DNA of 64,000 nucleotides from Pochonia chlamydosporia 170 (GCF_001653235.2 NC_035792.1:4216001-4280000), one strand, 5' to 3'. Shown: positions 21,239-33,854, numbered from the stretch's first letter. Made by a program: numbers and translations. The notes: generated by a model from the sequence alone, not told the origin.

Positions 21239-21560
21239 TTACTGCTGAGATTTGTAATGAAGGCGTATATTCTGGTTGATGTTCTCAATTTCATTCTAAC
21301 GCAGAAATGATTAGATGGAGGGGTTGAGGTACGGCATGCTTTTGCAGACTTACGTCCGTCAACAACCTTGTCACTTCCAGTACATACTGATCGAATATAA
21401 TCTTAAAATCCCGTCAGCTTCATGATGGCTGGGAACATAAAGGAGGTATTACCCTTGCATTTCTCCAGTTGTGCTCTCCAAGAACCCGGTTCAGCTCGTC
21501 TGCCAATTTATCCAGATCGCTGTATCGAAGGTTCACAGCTTGCTCAAAGAAAGTAGCCAT
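21239..21560 (-). CDS. Three-exon 70-aa protein of unknown function
   Basis: Found by reading splice sites: exons 21453-21560, 21354-21401 and 21239-21295 on the minus strand, both introns GT-AG (21402-21452, 21296-21353), all junctions phase 0, 70 residues. The product starts MATFFEQAVNLRYSDLDKLA, continues with HNWRNAR, FDQYVLEVTRLLTD and ends NQNIRLHYKSQQ. It is helical, acidic-to-neutral, with no signal or membrane segment. It converges on the kinase gene, with only about 120 bases between the two stops. I do not recognise a family. The agreement of two introns, three open exons and a clean start is better than chance, but expression is unproven. Confidence 0.6.
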
Positions 21561-22163
21561 TATGAATCACTTAGTGTGGGCGTTTTCGTCGCGACTAGGT
21601 TACTTTTGTCCGATTGATGTGTATTGGTTGTCCCTGGATGCGTCTACTGGAACTTTTAATACTCTAGCATACAAGTCAATAATTATATTGAGCTGACCAT
21701 GTCTCGTACCCCGAAGCCCAAAGCTGCAGGCCAATGTAGAAGGCGACAAGACAACAACAGAGCCTCAAATGACACCTCGCTCGCACAAACAAAGTTCGGA
21801 CACGTATTTGGGCGGGCACATCTGCAGAGCGTCCATCTTGATGTGTAGAAAGCGTCCAATCAGGCGCTGACGATCTCACACCGAATACCACCCTCCAGCA
21901 TAGACCGAAACTCGACGAGGCTGCTTGCATGCATGCTTAACTGAGGGCTGTGTCAGAGGCTGTGGCACTGCAGTCATGTTATGTGACCGAAGAATGCATT
22001 CCGATGGGAAGACTGTCTGTGTCTTGCATCCATCCGCCTTACATGGCTGGGTCTTTTTGGCCCAAACCTCCGGCTCGCGGGGGTATAAAGATGCAGCATA
22101 GATGGAATGTGTTTCGTCCATCATGCTGAAATAATTGATTGACGTGTTCTACCGTACCTGTGA
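21561..22163. other. Intergenic, shared promoter space
   Basis: About 600 bases between the small minus-strand gene and the CorA-like gene, which are divergently transcribed. No frame is supported. Confidence 0.4.
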
Positions 22164-23931
22164 ATGATGGAGTGGTTACAGCAAAATACTTTACTTGGTG
22201 ATGAGGATTTGAGAATTTTCCGCTTCAAGTCTGGGCAATGTCGTATCTTCGAGCTGCAGCGTCAAAACGTTCGTCGGGCTTCACAGGTTTCTACCGTGTG
22301 CGCAGCTGACGCTTTTATCGGTAACCTAGGCACAATCAGGAACGCGATCTACAACATTGAAGTCAGAGGAAGACTGGAAGACGTGGCTTCAGGAGGTTGG
22401 TGCGAATGTCCGGACAAGGAGTCTTGAGAGTGCTAATCAAATGAACTAAATAGGCCGCCTCAACTACCCCCAACAAGAAGCAAAATGGATTGGCTATCCT
22501 GTAAGGATTACGACTGAGGGCTTGCACGCAGATAAGTACTGACGGGTGGCCATAGGTTCGCTGAACGTGCACCAACTAAGATGCACGACGGGATGATCGT
22601 GTCACATCTTCCGATCCCTCGACCCATCTTTGGAAGTATCATCAATGCTTTCAACATCCATGGTTCAATTTCGAGGGTAATCAATCGCAATACCAGCGCT
22701 GTCTTCTCAGCTCAATCTGTGAGAGGTACGACACACAGAGAAGTCAAACTTGGTGCGTGCGTGTTGCATTCTCTTCACCTTGAGACAGTTGGCTAATGTT
22801 CAACGAGCAGTATATAATTGTCGTTCATCAGCTTCGTGGCCTGATGATTTGGCAACTTCTGTCACATATAACCCAGAAACCCATTTTACCCAGGCCGTGT
22901 TTTACGGGTGCAGTGAGGCACGAATCGAAAGAATCACTCGGCGTCTGCAGGCCTCGGATTGCCCGACTTTTCACCCTCTAACCCTTCCGACTATGTTCGC
23001 CGAGATAGAAAGAGACCGGCAGATGCAGATGGTAGAAAAAGTCTTGAATCGGCTCATTACAAAAGTTCTCAACATCGTGAGCAATCCACTGCCTTGCTAC
23101 GACACAACTCCTCGAGAGAAGTCTGGGGTATCCCATGGTTCCGACAATGCTGACTCCATGCGAATGTGGCTGGACATTAGTCACATGAATAACGGCCTAC
23201 AGAGCTGGAGGCAACAGCTTCTAGAAATGCTTGCGCATGCCCATGAGCTATCTGAGATGTGTATCTGCGATGGGATTGATCATGTTGACAAGCTGACAAA
23301 CTACGGGCCCGGTGTGGTTCAGGATGCCGTCCAATCTGAGCAGACGGCTGGGAATAAACTGATGAATGAGGTCGGTGAGCGGATAAAACAAAGGATCCGT
23401 GAGATAATCGGCGAGTATGATGAAAAGATCAGAGCATGTGCTACTATTATGGAAGGCATGACGCTGGCAACGCAAATGGTGAGTGCTGGCCAAGAGTTTG
23501 AAACGTGATTGCTACATAATTAACAACGGGCAATCAGGAATGGAGCAAAATCGGCCAATTAGACGCAAAAACTACCATAGATATTTCCAATTCCGCCTTG
23601 GATATTGCAAAGGCCGCAAGACGTGATGGGAGGCAGATGCGGTCCATCGCCATGCTGACCATGATATTCCTCCCTGCCACCTTTGTCGCAGTATGCCTCC
23701 CTGAACCTCACCCCGTCACTTTATATCTAACTAATGACATCCCTTAAGACTCTGTTTTCAATGTCCTTCTTCAACTGGAATCAAGATGCAGGCAAAACCA
23801 CGGTGTCTCCTTATATTTGGGTTTACGTCGTTAGTACCCTACTGCTGACCGCAATCACCACCGGAACTTGGTATGTATGCACGAGAATCCGTGTAGTGGA
23901 TAAGTCCCGGCAGGGTGAAAACGCTGCATAG
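22164..23931 (+). CDS. CorA-like two-helix membrane protein
   Basis: Six exons can be joined: 22164 to about 22382, 22454-22500, 22556-22752, 22811-23478, 23538-23690 and 23749-23931, about 488 residues. All introns after the first are unambiguous. Intron 1 needs a phase-0 donor, and either 22383 (GTGGCT) or 22362 (GTCAGA) works, so that junction is uncertain. Landmarks are ILFAERAPTKMHD, VKLVYNCRSSASWPDDLA, a long helical region, then RSIAMLTMIFLPATFVATLF (first membrane helix) and SPYIWVYVVSTLLLTAIT (second). The fold is that of CorA magnesium channels, but the GMN loop after helix 1 is replaced by SMSFFNW, as in many fungal-specific CorA-like proteins. Ion transport is therefore unproven. 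Confidence 0.85.
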
Positions 23932-25143
23932 ACATTTCTTTACCATTCCTGGGAGAATGGTTAACAAAATCCTTGGCAATTTGGCGAACTTTACCTCGGG
24001 AAGGACGACGGCGTCTGCGGCATCTCTCCAACCGACGTGGTTCTGGTTGCGCTATGGTGTTGTGTTTGAAATGGTGGAAATGTCCTCCCATTCAACCTTT
24101 GGACATGTAACTACATGTTTGTTTGTGAACATGTTGGAGTCGTATATGAATAGCATCCGTTCTCCAAGTTCCAACCAGAGCCTGTCATGAGCAGAACTAG
24201 CTGGCCTGAAAAAGTGCCGACCATGCACATAAGATTTGTCTTGAAATCGGATACATTTTGACCGTCTAGAGCGGCTGCAACGTTCAGTTCGGCCACGTAG
24301 TTGCTCAAGTCCACTGCATATTAAGTATGGGTAATGCATTCGTAATGTTCGCTGGATTATTAGTTTGAGTCCGAAATTTGTAAGATTAATTCATATACGG
24401 TTCAAGGAGCTGTACGATGTTAGGGCACAGTTCGGAGTCTGTAGCACAAGTCCGATTAAGGCGGGCAGACGGCTTGTATAAAGACTGATGACATCTTTTG
24501 TGGGCTGCAACGTGATATGCCGTAGCAGTGTTACAAATATCGAAATTTCTAATTCTTAAAATATGGACCCCGGGTGTGTCCCTTTTTCATTATCCTCACT
24601 GGTCAAAGGGGAGGGTGCTTTGCCTTGTTCGTTTTCCTGCTTCCTTTGTTCACGCAACGTCTGTTCTATATGTAACTGACCGGATACACTGCTTTTTCTG
24701 AACGTCTGCGACTTTTGAATTGTACCTAAAATCATGCAGCACCATTTTGAATCGTCCATTGAATATTTCAAGAACTCAGCAAGGTTCAACCTGGCCTGCA
24801 ACTGGCACTGCTGTTCACCACTGCCTGGGCCGCATGCATTACACTCATGGCCGGACCATTTTACATATTTAAATACGACTGGTCCTTGCGTGTGGTCTTT
24901 CTGTTTCGCTGCTTCCTTTCCCACCTCACTCTTACCCGACCCTGTGCACTGTCAATTCCAAATATCCCTCGCTGTTGAAAGACAAAACGATGCCCGCAAG
25001 GTAGATGATCAAGTAACTCGCTATGGAAACTCCCAATAATGTCAATTTGCTAACACTCAACCTCTCGCAGCCATCATTCATCTCCATTAGCTCCAGAATC
25101 CAGCCCTTGCGCCAAAACCTCCGCTATCGGCAGGGACCCAGCC
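23932..25143. other. Intergenic with two doubtful minus-strand frames
   Basis: A minus-strand frame at 24556-24924 (up to 122 codons from a GTG) contains AEFLKYSMDDSKWCC and SGQLHIEQTLREQRKQENE, which read like protein, but it has no ATG at the expected place. A second one at 24111-24316 (LSNYVAELNVAAALDG, GTFSGQLVLLMTGSGW) follows an acceptor-like ATGCAG. They might be exons of one minus-strand gene, but I could not connect them. Confidence 0.3.
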
Positions 25144-25402
25144 ATGGACGGCGACTCGTCGACAACCCCTAAGCGATTAGAACAAAAACTTCTAGGGAAG
25201 TTTGTGAATATCAACAAGTTAAGAAAGCTGCTTGATAAGAAATTTGGAGATAACTACTCTGTTACGGTGTGTATACGTTTGCTTTTTTCCCTATATTCTC
25301 TTCTTTAATATGCCTAACTATTGGCAGATGCAGTTTAACAATTTTACCATCTTTGCTGATGGGCAGCTATCAGAAGCCGAAATATCCAGTTGTTATGGAT
25401 GA
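25144..25402 (+). CDS. 65-aa protein of unknown function, copy B of the duplicated small gene
   Basis: Two exons (25144-25266, 25328-25402; GT-AG intron 25267-25327, phase 0) encode 65 residues: MDGDSSTTPKRLEQKL, KFVNINKLRKLLDKKFG, then across the intron VTMQFNNFTIFADGQL and SEAEISSCY. It is the inverted, diverged partner of the gene at 17742-18008. Exon 2 is nearly identical between copies and most differences are C/T or G/A transitions. Exon 1 is much more diverged, with one residue missing. Homology ends about 25 bases past the stop. The gene lies only 400 bases from the edge of the large AT-rich repeat block. Confidence 0.75.
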
Positions 25403-25789
25403 TTTCCGCACGACATGTACACTAGCTACATACGTGGCGCAATTATCTGGCACTTTGGGTTTGGCCGCACTTCCTGTCCCTCCTGAGTAGCCTCACGGCA
25501 GAGTCATAGACGTGTTTGGTCCGTCGGCAGATACCTTAAATTAGAATCAATCTCCTTTCCAGACCCTACTATCGTTTGGTGGATTTAACAGCTCGTCGTT
25601 GGAATCCTCCATAACATCTACTCTAGGTTCTCGTGCAGTTGCGATGGTCGTGCAGTAGAAAAATATTCCCCAACCTTGCCAGTCCCCTATCAGGCACCTA
25701 GTGCGGATTGCTCTCCTGCTGATGACATTGCAATGACTTGTTCACCGTGACATTAAATGGTTGCCACGAAAAGAGGCGACTCTAGATTA
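25403..25789. other. Intergenic, approach to the AT-rich block
   Basis: Composition is still ordinary here. No gene or repeat is recognised beyond the short extension of small-gene homology at the left edge. Confidence 0.35.
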
Positions 25790-26114
25790 GTAAGAACAGA
25801 AGATAATAGAAGAAAAGTTGTGAGGTTATTTAAGCTAGAATGCAGTTAATCACTTGTGGAAAAGTCTATTACTAAGAGAATTTAGCATAATGTAAGGCTA
25901 TAATGTGCTTAGGAATTGCTATATAGAGCTTAAGGTTTTCTGAAACTAAACCTATTACTCTATTAATTCACAAGAAGCATCCCTATATAATCCTGCAAGA
26001 TATATACTCTTATATCTAGTCCCATATAATAGAGGCTAGTTGTAAATATACTAAATTTTCTTTATCTATAACTTGGTCTAGAGTTGTTAGAAGCTATCCC
26101 AAAGAGGGGCTAAC

Positions 26115-26307
26115 TGTGAGTAGCAGACACCGCACTGCTACCTTGCTCCTAGTATAAAAGGAAGGGGAGAAGAGATCTTTGGGGTTTTAAGGAAGGTTAG
26201 AGATTAAGACCGTTACCATTCTAACTGCCAGATATCTGCTATTTCGCTACAAATACAAGATTACTCCCCTTGTCCCTCACTCTGCTTATTTGAACACCCA
26301 CCCTAAC
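26115..26307. mobile_element. Possible older LTR inside the AT-rich flank
   Basis: A 193-base island of more balanced composition, opening TGTGAG and closing CTAACA, with a TATAAAAGG box near 26153. Those are LTR-like traits. There is no matching target-site duplication and no second copy is seen, so this is tentative. Confidence 0.3.
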
Positions 26308-27453
26308 ATATAGGTTCTAAAGACCCTAAATAATCTAACTAAGGTAACTTTATAAACTAATTATATTAAAAGATAAATTAGTTGCTATTAGGAAAGCTTA
26401 CTAATATTAATTTTAGATACTATAGATTAATTTATAAAGAGTATATATAAAATAATACATAAGATAGGTCTCTTAAAAGCTAAGGTTAACTAACTTTAAG
26501 AGGTAAATATACTACTAAGCAAGCAGTATAGAGCTAAAAAAACACATTTATATTAAGGCAGTAGTATAACTATTACTAAGGGATAAGCTCTTTAGGACTA
26601 GAATAATATAGAAGAGCAAATATAGTAAGAAGATTATAAAACTAGAGGTTATAAGCTCTAGGATAAGATAAAGAGATAGTAATATAGTGTATATAGTAAT
26701 ACTAGTTATAATATGCATACATATTAGACTAATATAGAAACATCTAATAAAGAGAATAGCAGTAAAGATTAAATTAATCTTATATATTATGGTTATTCTT
26801 TTGTAGAATCTTTTTAACGAGGTAGGTTTGGGTAGTTCGCTCGCTATAGTGGTCCGCTCGCTATGCACTAAATAATAGATATAAGGCAAGAATAGAATTT
26901 ATAAATGCTATTATAGCTTAATATTTAGAGCTATAGAAGCATTAGGGGGATAAGGTATTCTAGGCTTAACCGAAAATATAGTAGGAGCTATATTCTCTCT
27001 AGGCTTAGGGCGGAAAGATTATATCTGTAATTAAAGGACTCTAGACTAGCCCTTAATTACTAGTTACTAGAATATAGAGTTCTTATAGCAGTTAGGTTAA
27101 CTAGCTTCTTATTAGTAGTAAATAAATATTAGTGGAGATAATACTATTTAGTGTTAATGCCCACGCAAAAGTTACAGAAAATATAGACATTTAGAATAAC
27201 GTTATAAAGGGTATATCTCTTGCGGCTAAGATACACCTAGAATATGCTAAGGCAGGATAACCTCCTTTAGAGTTTAGCCTTAAAATTAGATTAATTGCTA
27301 TTATATATTAGGCTTAGGTGTTTAGCACTTAGGCTAAGATAAAAGAAGCAGCTATAAGGATTCTTTAAGATTTAGATAAGATAGAAGGGCTGTGGGATGC
27401 TAAATAGATATTAATATCCCTTCTAGGTGTGGTAAAGCTGCGGTTACTAGTTA

Positions 27454-27458
27454 GTTAG
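27454..27458. repeat. Target-site duplication GTTAG (left)
   Basis: GTTAG directly precedes the left LTR and recurs directly after the right LTR at 34034-34038. A 5-bp duplication is the standard footprint of Ty3/gypsy integration. Confidence 0.85.
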
Positions 27459-27637
27459 TGTAACGTGCATAGCGTATTAGAAGATAAAGCTAGGTAGCAG
27501 CAAGAGGGTACGTTGTATTTAAGACTTAAGCTTACCCTCGCATATCTAGATATGTAAGGTGCTAGCTAAATAGCAGTAATTATATGTTAATACGTAAGTA
27601 GTAGCAAAGTAGGGTCTATACGCTTGCGCACCTTATA
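27459..27637 (-). repeat. 3' LTR (left copy, 179 bp)
   Basis: Runs from TGTAACG to CCTTATA in plus-strand reading. It is the same length as the right LTR and differs mostly by C/T and G/A changes. The original ends were TGTAA...TTACA. Confidence 0.9.
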
Positions 27638-27655
27638 ACTATCCCTCCCTACTAT
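27638..27655 (-). other. Polypurine tract of the gypsy element
   Basis: On the minus strand a purine-rich run (AGTAGGGAGGGATAGT) lies directly upstream of the 3' LTR, exactly where plus-strand DNA synthesis is primed in gypsy elements. It fixes the element's orientation as minus. Confidence 0.8.
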
Positions 27656-29649
27656 AGCTAGTTGCTAGATAGCCTTACAGTTAGTTTGCTAGCTATTAGG
27701 TTATAAATTGCCTTATAACATTAATATAACTGTCTATTATTATAAAAATATTAGTATGTGTGACCTAAGGTACTATTATGTAGTAACTAATATTATATAT
27801 ATATTACTGCCCCTTTGCCTACTTTTTGCTTGTCTTTCCTTCCTGCTATACTATCTTTTCTATTACTATTCTCTACCCTAGATTACTATTTAAACTTATT
27901 TTTATAAGTAAATTGCTACCTAATTACTGCTAAAATAACTTTTATTACCATAGAAAAGCACTTCTATATATACTGCCTATAAACTGTAATTAATAAATTC
28001 CACGCTAGAGAGATAAGCACTTTTAAAGTGCTAGAGATTTACTATTAATTTAATACTAAGATTAACTCTAAGAAAGGGCTAAGTAAGAGATACTAGCAGT
28101 ATATTATACATACTAATACCTATAAAGCGGTAAGTTACTATATCTTTACTATACTTTCTCCTTTTCTTTACTAATATTTATATATAGCTTATAGCTAGAA
28201 TAGTAGGAGATATATAGGATTTCCTCTAGCTTCTAGAGTTTTTACGCAACTTAATTATAGTAATAGTTCCTAAAGAGAAGTAACTAGATAACCTAGAGAA
28301 TAATAATAGGTTTTAGGTGTTTATGCCTATAACTTGCCTCTATTTTGCCTAGCTTTTGCTAGACCTTACCTGTGGTTTTAACCACACTAAGACTGCCTAT
28401 TAGGTTGCCTATAGGCTAACTAGTTCTACTAAAGTGCATTTAGTATATAGTTACCTAGTATAATTGCCTATATATTACTAGCTAATATCCCTATTTAGCC
28501 TATAACTACTACTTATAAGTAGTATATTATTGCTTAATAGTAACTTATAGTTACTATAGTTTCTCCTTCTTATTTTAACTTAGTATATATAGGCTCTTTA
28601 TTCTTATTTTGCTATAATTTTGCCTGCTAATTTCCTTCTAGAAGGCCTATAGTAGCACCCTAGATGCCTAGAAGGCTACCTAGGTATTATATTTATATCC
28701 CTTAGACCCTAGATACTGCCTCTAGGCAGTAGCAATTTACTGTCTTTTTTATAGCATTAAGAAGGTAATTACTACTAATAAGTATAATGCTAACTTTCTA
28801 GATGCTCTAGAAGCTTTTCTAATTTCTATCCCCTAGATTTAATAGGGTTTTTGCTTGTTTTTTGCTAGGTAGATAGTAGTAGTTTTATAGAAATAGAGTT
28901 TTAGTAGTATAATGCCTTTTCTATAATTTTTCTATCTCCTTTAGCTAGTATTATTATAATATTTTGCTGCCTTTTCTACTGCCTTTTCCCTATCTATATA
29001 CTACTATAGTAAGAGGCATATATATATCTTTAGCAAGCACCTATTAATTATATTCTAAAGGCTATCCCTTCTATTTTACTAGGTATAGGGTACCTTCTTA
29101 AGAGGTTCTCTAATCTCTAACCTTCTCTACCTTATACTTATTATTATTATTATCTAAGTTAGGCATAGGAAGTAGCTTCTCTCCTATTTCTTACTAGTAT
29201 TTCTAGGGTTCTAACGTGCTTATAGGAAATATATTATAGAGATAGCTATACTAGCTAGGTAGAGCTAGTTAGTATGCTTATTTGCTAATAGCTTTAAGGA
29301 CCTAAAATAGGCTAATATAATAAGAAATTAGCTTTCTTTTTTCTTTCTTAAACTAGAGGTTCTTTATAGCAAGCCCTATTAAGTCTCCTCTATTTAGAGT
29401 AAGAGGTTAGTACTACTTATTATAGTATTTTGCTTGTATTTCTATAGCCTTTTACTAGTATTGCTTTAGTCTTTTATAAACTTCTTAGAGTTTCTAAATA
29501 TAGTTCCTAGCGCTAGGCACCTCTACCCTATAGCTCTTAGCCTTAAGAGTAAGGCAAAACTCTAGCGTGTAACCTATTAAGGCATAATAAGGTATATAGC
29601 CTATTATGCTACTAGTAGTATTATTACAAGCATATTATACTTATAGCAG

Positions 29650-29739
29650 TAATAGTAGCTAGATAACCTAGTTTTTGCCTATAAAGTACTATAGATAATA
29701 CTTAATTATCTAGTTTATTTGCTCTATTTGCCTATTAGT
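29650..29739 (-). other. RIP-damaged integrase motif
   Basis: Minus-strand reading TNRQIEQIN, stop, then KYYL, stop, YFIGKN matches the gypsy integrase block TDGQTERVNQ...Y..DW with G-to-A damage (Trp TGG to TAG). Confidence 0.75.
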
Positions 29740-31566
29740 TTAGAGGTAAAAAGCTATTAATAGCCTGCATTTTATCTTAGATATATAGTAGAGGTCTCCC
29801 TAGAACTTGCTAGTAAAGACTAGCTCTCTGTCTAATATAATCCCCTCTAGAGCTCTAAAGTAAAGTTCTACTTTCTTATGGAATAGCTCTATAAGGTCTA
29901 TAGCATTAATAGTAGTAGATATAGGTAGGAAGAGGGAATACTTAGTATATTAGTCTACTATTACTAGGATTGCATTAACCTCTTAGTTATTATAATAGCT
30001 TATAAGTAATCCTGTGATAAAATCTATTAAGATTTTAACCTAGGGTTGCTAGGGTATTAGTAGGGATTTAAGGGATCTATATAGGCAATACTATCTAGCA
30101 ATAACCCCTTAGCAGGTAGTATAGCTAGCAATATAGTTCCTAACTTTAGCTCTTATTTTAAGCTAATAGAAATACCTCTATAGTAGGTTAATAGTTCTTT
30201 CTATTCTAAAGTAACCTACTAGCAGATTATTATAATATAGCTATAATAGCTCTTACCTAAGGCTAGGTTCCTATAGGATAATAGCCCTATTATTATATAA
30301 TATTAGGCTACTTATAGTATAAGTATAGGCACTACTCTTTCTCCTGCTATTCCCTATAGAATCTATACTAGCTTGCCTTTATAGTTTAGCGTCTTCCTTT
30401 TAGGCCTTAAGTAGTATTTCTATTAATAGCCTAGCTAGTTTATTATTATAGGTAGATTATAGCCTAAGAGCTTATTAAACCTTCTCTACTGTAACTATCT
30501 ATATAGATCCTACTTTCTCCCTAATTTAGTTATTAATTTAGAGCGTAATTGCTATATCTTTAGCTATTATATAAGCTATAAGAGCTATATTTCCCTAAGT
30601 AATAGGCACTAGAACTTCTTTACTAGCTTTAACTAAGATAGAGCTAGTAGCTCCTAGCATTTTGCTATATCTTCTTTAATATATTAGTATAATTTCTACT
30701 ACCTAAGTAGGTGCTATTTTCCTCTTAAGGTCTAGTAATAGCTCCCTATTTATTATAGGTTTACTAGCATAATCTAGCCTCCTAGATAGCCTATTAGTAG
30801 GGTTAGACTTCCTAGCCTAATATTTAATAATAAAACTAAAAGGCATTAGAAATATATACTAGCATGCTTATCTTCTATTTAACCTTAGCTAACGCATAAA
30901 AGTCTAAAGGTTCTAGTAGTCTAATAGAACCTTAACTAGGTTAGCTACCCCTTTAATATAATATTACTAGTGCTTAAATAACTCTACTATAGCAAGTAGT
31001 TCTTAGTCTAGCATCCTATAGTTCCTTTTTGTATCTATAAATTTCTAAGACTAAAAGGCTATTAGGTGATATTGCCCCTAAATATCTAGCTATAAGAGAA
31101 TGCCTACTATAGTAAAATTAGAGGCATCTATTTCTATGCGTATAGGGAGTTCTAAATTATAATATTAGAGGAGAGGCGCCTCCTTAAAGGTAGCCTTTAG
31201 GCAAGTAAATACCTATTTCTTCTTACTTTCTAGTATAATAGGCTCTAGCTTAGTCCCCTATTAGCTACTCTTTATAAGAGCGTTTAATAGTGCTATAATA
31301 CTAGAGTATCCCTATATAAACTGCCTATAAAAGTTATAAAATCCTAGGAAGACCTATACCTCTTAATAAGTAGTAGGCTCCTTCTATTATAGAATAGTAT
31401 TAACTTGCTAAGAGTCTATAGATATCCTATTAATTAAGAGGATAAACCCTAGGAACTCTACTAAGTTCTAGTAGAAGAAGCATTTTAAGGGTTTAGTAAA
31501 TAACTCTATTACTCTTATTCTCTCTAGTACTTATTATATATATTTAGTATAATCTTTCCTAGTCTT

Positions 31567-31593
31567 AGAAAAGATAAGAATATTATCTAGATA
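31567..31593 (-). other. RIP-damaged reverse transcriptase active-site motif
   Basis: Minus-strand reading YLDNILIFS, followed by KTR, corresponds to the gypsy RT motif YLDDILIFSKT. The second catalytic Asp is Asn (GAT to AAT), a RIP-type G-to-A change. Confidence 0.85.
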
Positions 31594-33854
31594 TACTATA
31601 TAAATAGTATTAATTAGCTCTCTTAGAGCCTAGTAGATATAGCTTTAGAAGGTAGCTAGAGTATTAGTTAACCTAAAGGGTATTACTAGATATTTATAAT
31701 AGCTATAGTAAGTCCTAAAAGCAGTCTTCTACTTATCCCCTTTCTTAATGTAAATTTAATAGTAGGCATCTTTAATATTAATCTTAGAGAAGAATTTAGC
31801 TTCTTAGTACCTATCTAGGATCTCTAAAATTAGGGGTAGTATATAGTAATTCTTTTCTATTATCTTATTAAGTCCCCTATAGTTAATATATAGTTAGAGC
31901 GTTCTGTCTTTCTTTAGCATAAATAGGATTAGGGCCCCTACTAGGCTCTTAGATAGTCTTATTTATCCCTTTGCTAGGTTATCCTTAAGGTATTACTATA
32001 ATTCTATTAGCTCTCCCTAAGAGAGAGGGTAGATAGGACTATATAGTAGTATTATGCTAGATATTAGGTTAATACTATAATTAGATTTCTTATAAGAGAG
32101 CAGAATGCTTACTTGTATATCTATAAATATATCTATAAATACTCTTAGCTCTACTAGAATATCCCCTAGATTTTCTAGCCCTTTTGCTAGGTTCTTATCC
32201 TCTATAGGTAATAAATCCTTGCTTAGGATTACAGATATAGAGTATATAAAAGCTATATCTTAGGCTTTCCTAGCAAATTACTAGGTATTAAGTAGCTTAA
32301 AATAGTCTCTATAAGTCTTATACTACTATTCTTAGCTATATATAGATAGGTATATCCTATAAGTAGCTAGTATATATATCCTAATTAGTAGGGGACTTTC
32401 CTAGGGATTTAGGTCTCTATTAATAGCAATATATAGTATAGAGAACTACTTCTCCTGCCCTTATAAGTCTATTATAGTAAGGGGGACTTTATACACACTA
32501 TACTAGGGGACTATAAGGTTGCTAATTATATATATAATAGGGGTAGTTATAATTACCTTAGGGAGTTAGTATTCTTTTGCAAATTAGATGCTTATAAGGT
32601 CTATAGCAGTATAGCTATTAAGATTTATATATATATTAATAGCTTTTTAGCTATATATAATTACCTTACCCTTAAAGCAGTACTCTATAGGTACTTTCTT
32701 TTAGGTAGTAGAAGCAAGAGTAACTACTTCTACTACTAGCTATTTCCTAGAGCATTTTGTAAGTCTTTTAGTAGCTTATTATAGGCTAAGTATAAGTATC
32801 TCTTGCTTTTATAGTTATAGCACTAAGGTTTCTAGGAAGGCCTAATATTATTTAGGCTAGAAGGCTAGTATTTTAGTAGTAGTATAGAGGGGAAGAAGAA
32901 GCAATTTCCTAGCAAGTTACTAGGTTAGTACTTACTAGCCTTAAAGCTCTCTTTCCTATTAGGGGCTTTCTCTTACTTTTGCTTATTCTTTCCTAGCATT
33001 ACTTCCTAGAATTACTAGGCTAGTTATATAACCTCTTCTTAGGCTAGGCTAGTTATTAAGGCATATAGATTAATATAGTCTTATAGCTTAGAGTATAGCT
33101 TTATAAAGAAGGTAAGCGCCTAGGCCTTTTTGCTAGGTCTTTCTAGGTATTTCTCTAGTAAATTAAGGTAGATGCTAAAGTCTATAGGGCTTTACCTGCT
33201 AAGCTATTAGGCCTTTTTAAGCTATATTACTATCTAGGCTTTCCTATTTATAGTGTCCTTTAGTAGGGTAAGTATCTAAGCCTAGAATTTATCCTAGTTA
33301 TCTTTAATCTCCCCCCGCTTATTATCTAGTTTATTATTAAGGTATTAGTCCTATCTTGCCCTATACGTAGAGGTTATATAATTAAGAGCAAAGAGAATCT
33401 TTTAATAGTTATAATAGTACTTATGTTTTGCTCTATTAAAGGCATAGGTTAGGTTATTTATCTAGATCTTATGCTTTTATAGGTTAGTTAGGTAAGAGAG
33501 AGCTATAATATTCTTAACCTTAATCTTCTAGCTACTACTACCTAAGAAGTTCTAGGAGTCTTGCTAATGCCTTATTATAGTATTACTAGATAAGTAGCTG
33601 CCTATATAATTTATAAGTTAGAGTAGTTAGTTCTCTCTTTCTTATAATTTTTATAGTTTCTCTAGCTATATAATTTACGCGTAAATAGCTGCCTGCTCTG
33701 CCTTAATTAGGAGGGGAACTGCTATCTCTTAGTAGGAGGTTATAGTATTTTCTATACTTAAGGCTATTTAGGTGCTTACTATAGGTATAAGAGTATTTTG
33801 CGTGCTTTTAGTCCCTATATTGCTTCTAGGTAGCTTAAAAGGAAGCTTAAGAAT

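Noticed and set aside
26548..26889. 113-codon minus-strand frame in the AT-rich block
   Set aside because: Composed of Ile/Leu/Tyr/Thr codons dictated by AT content, in RIP-damaged DNA.
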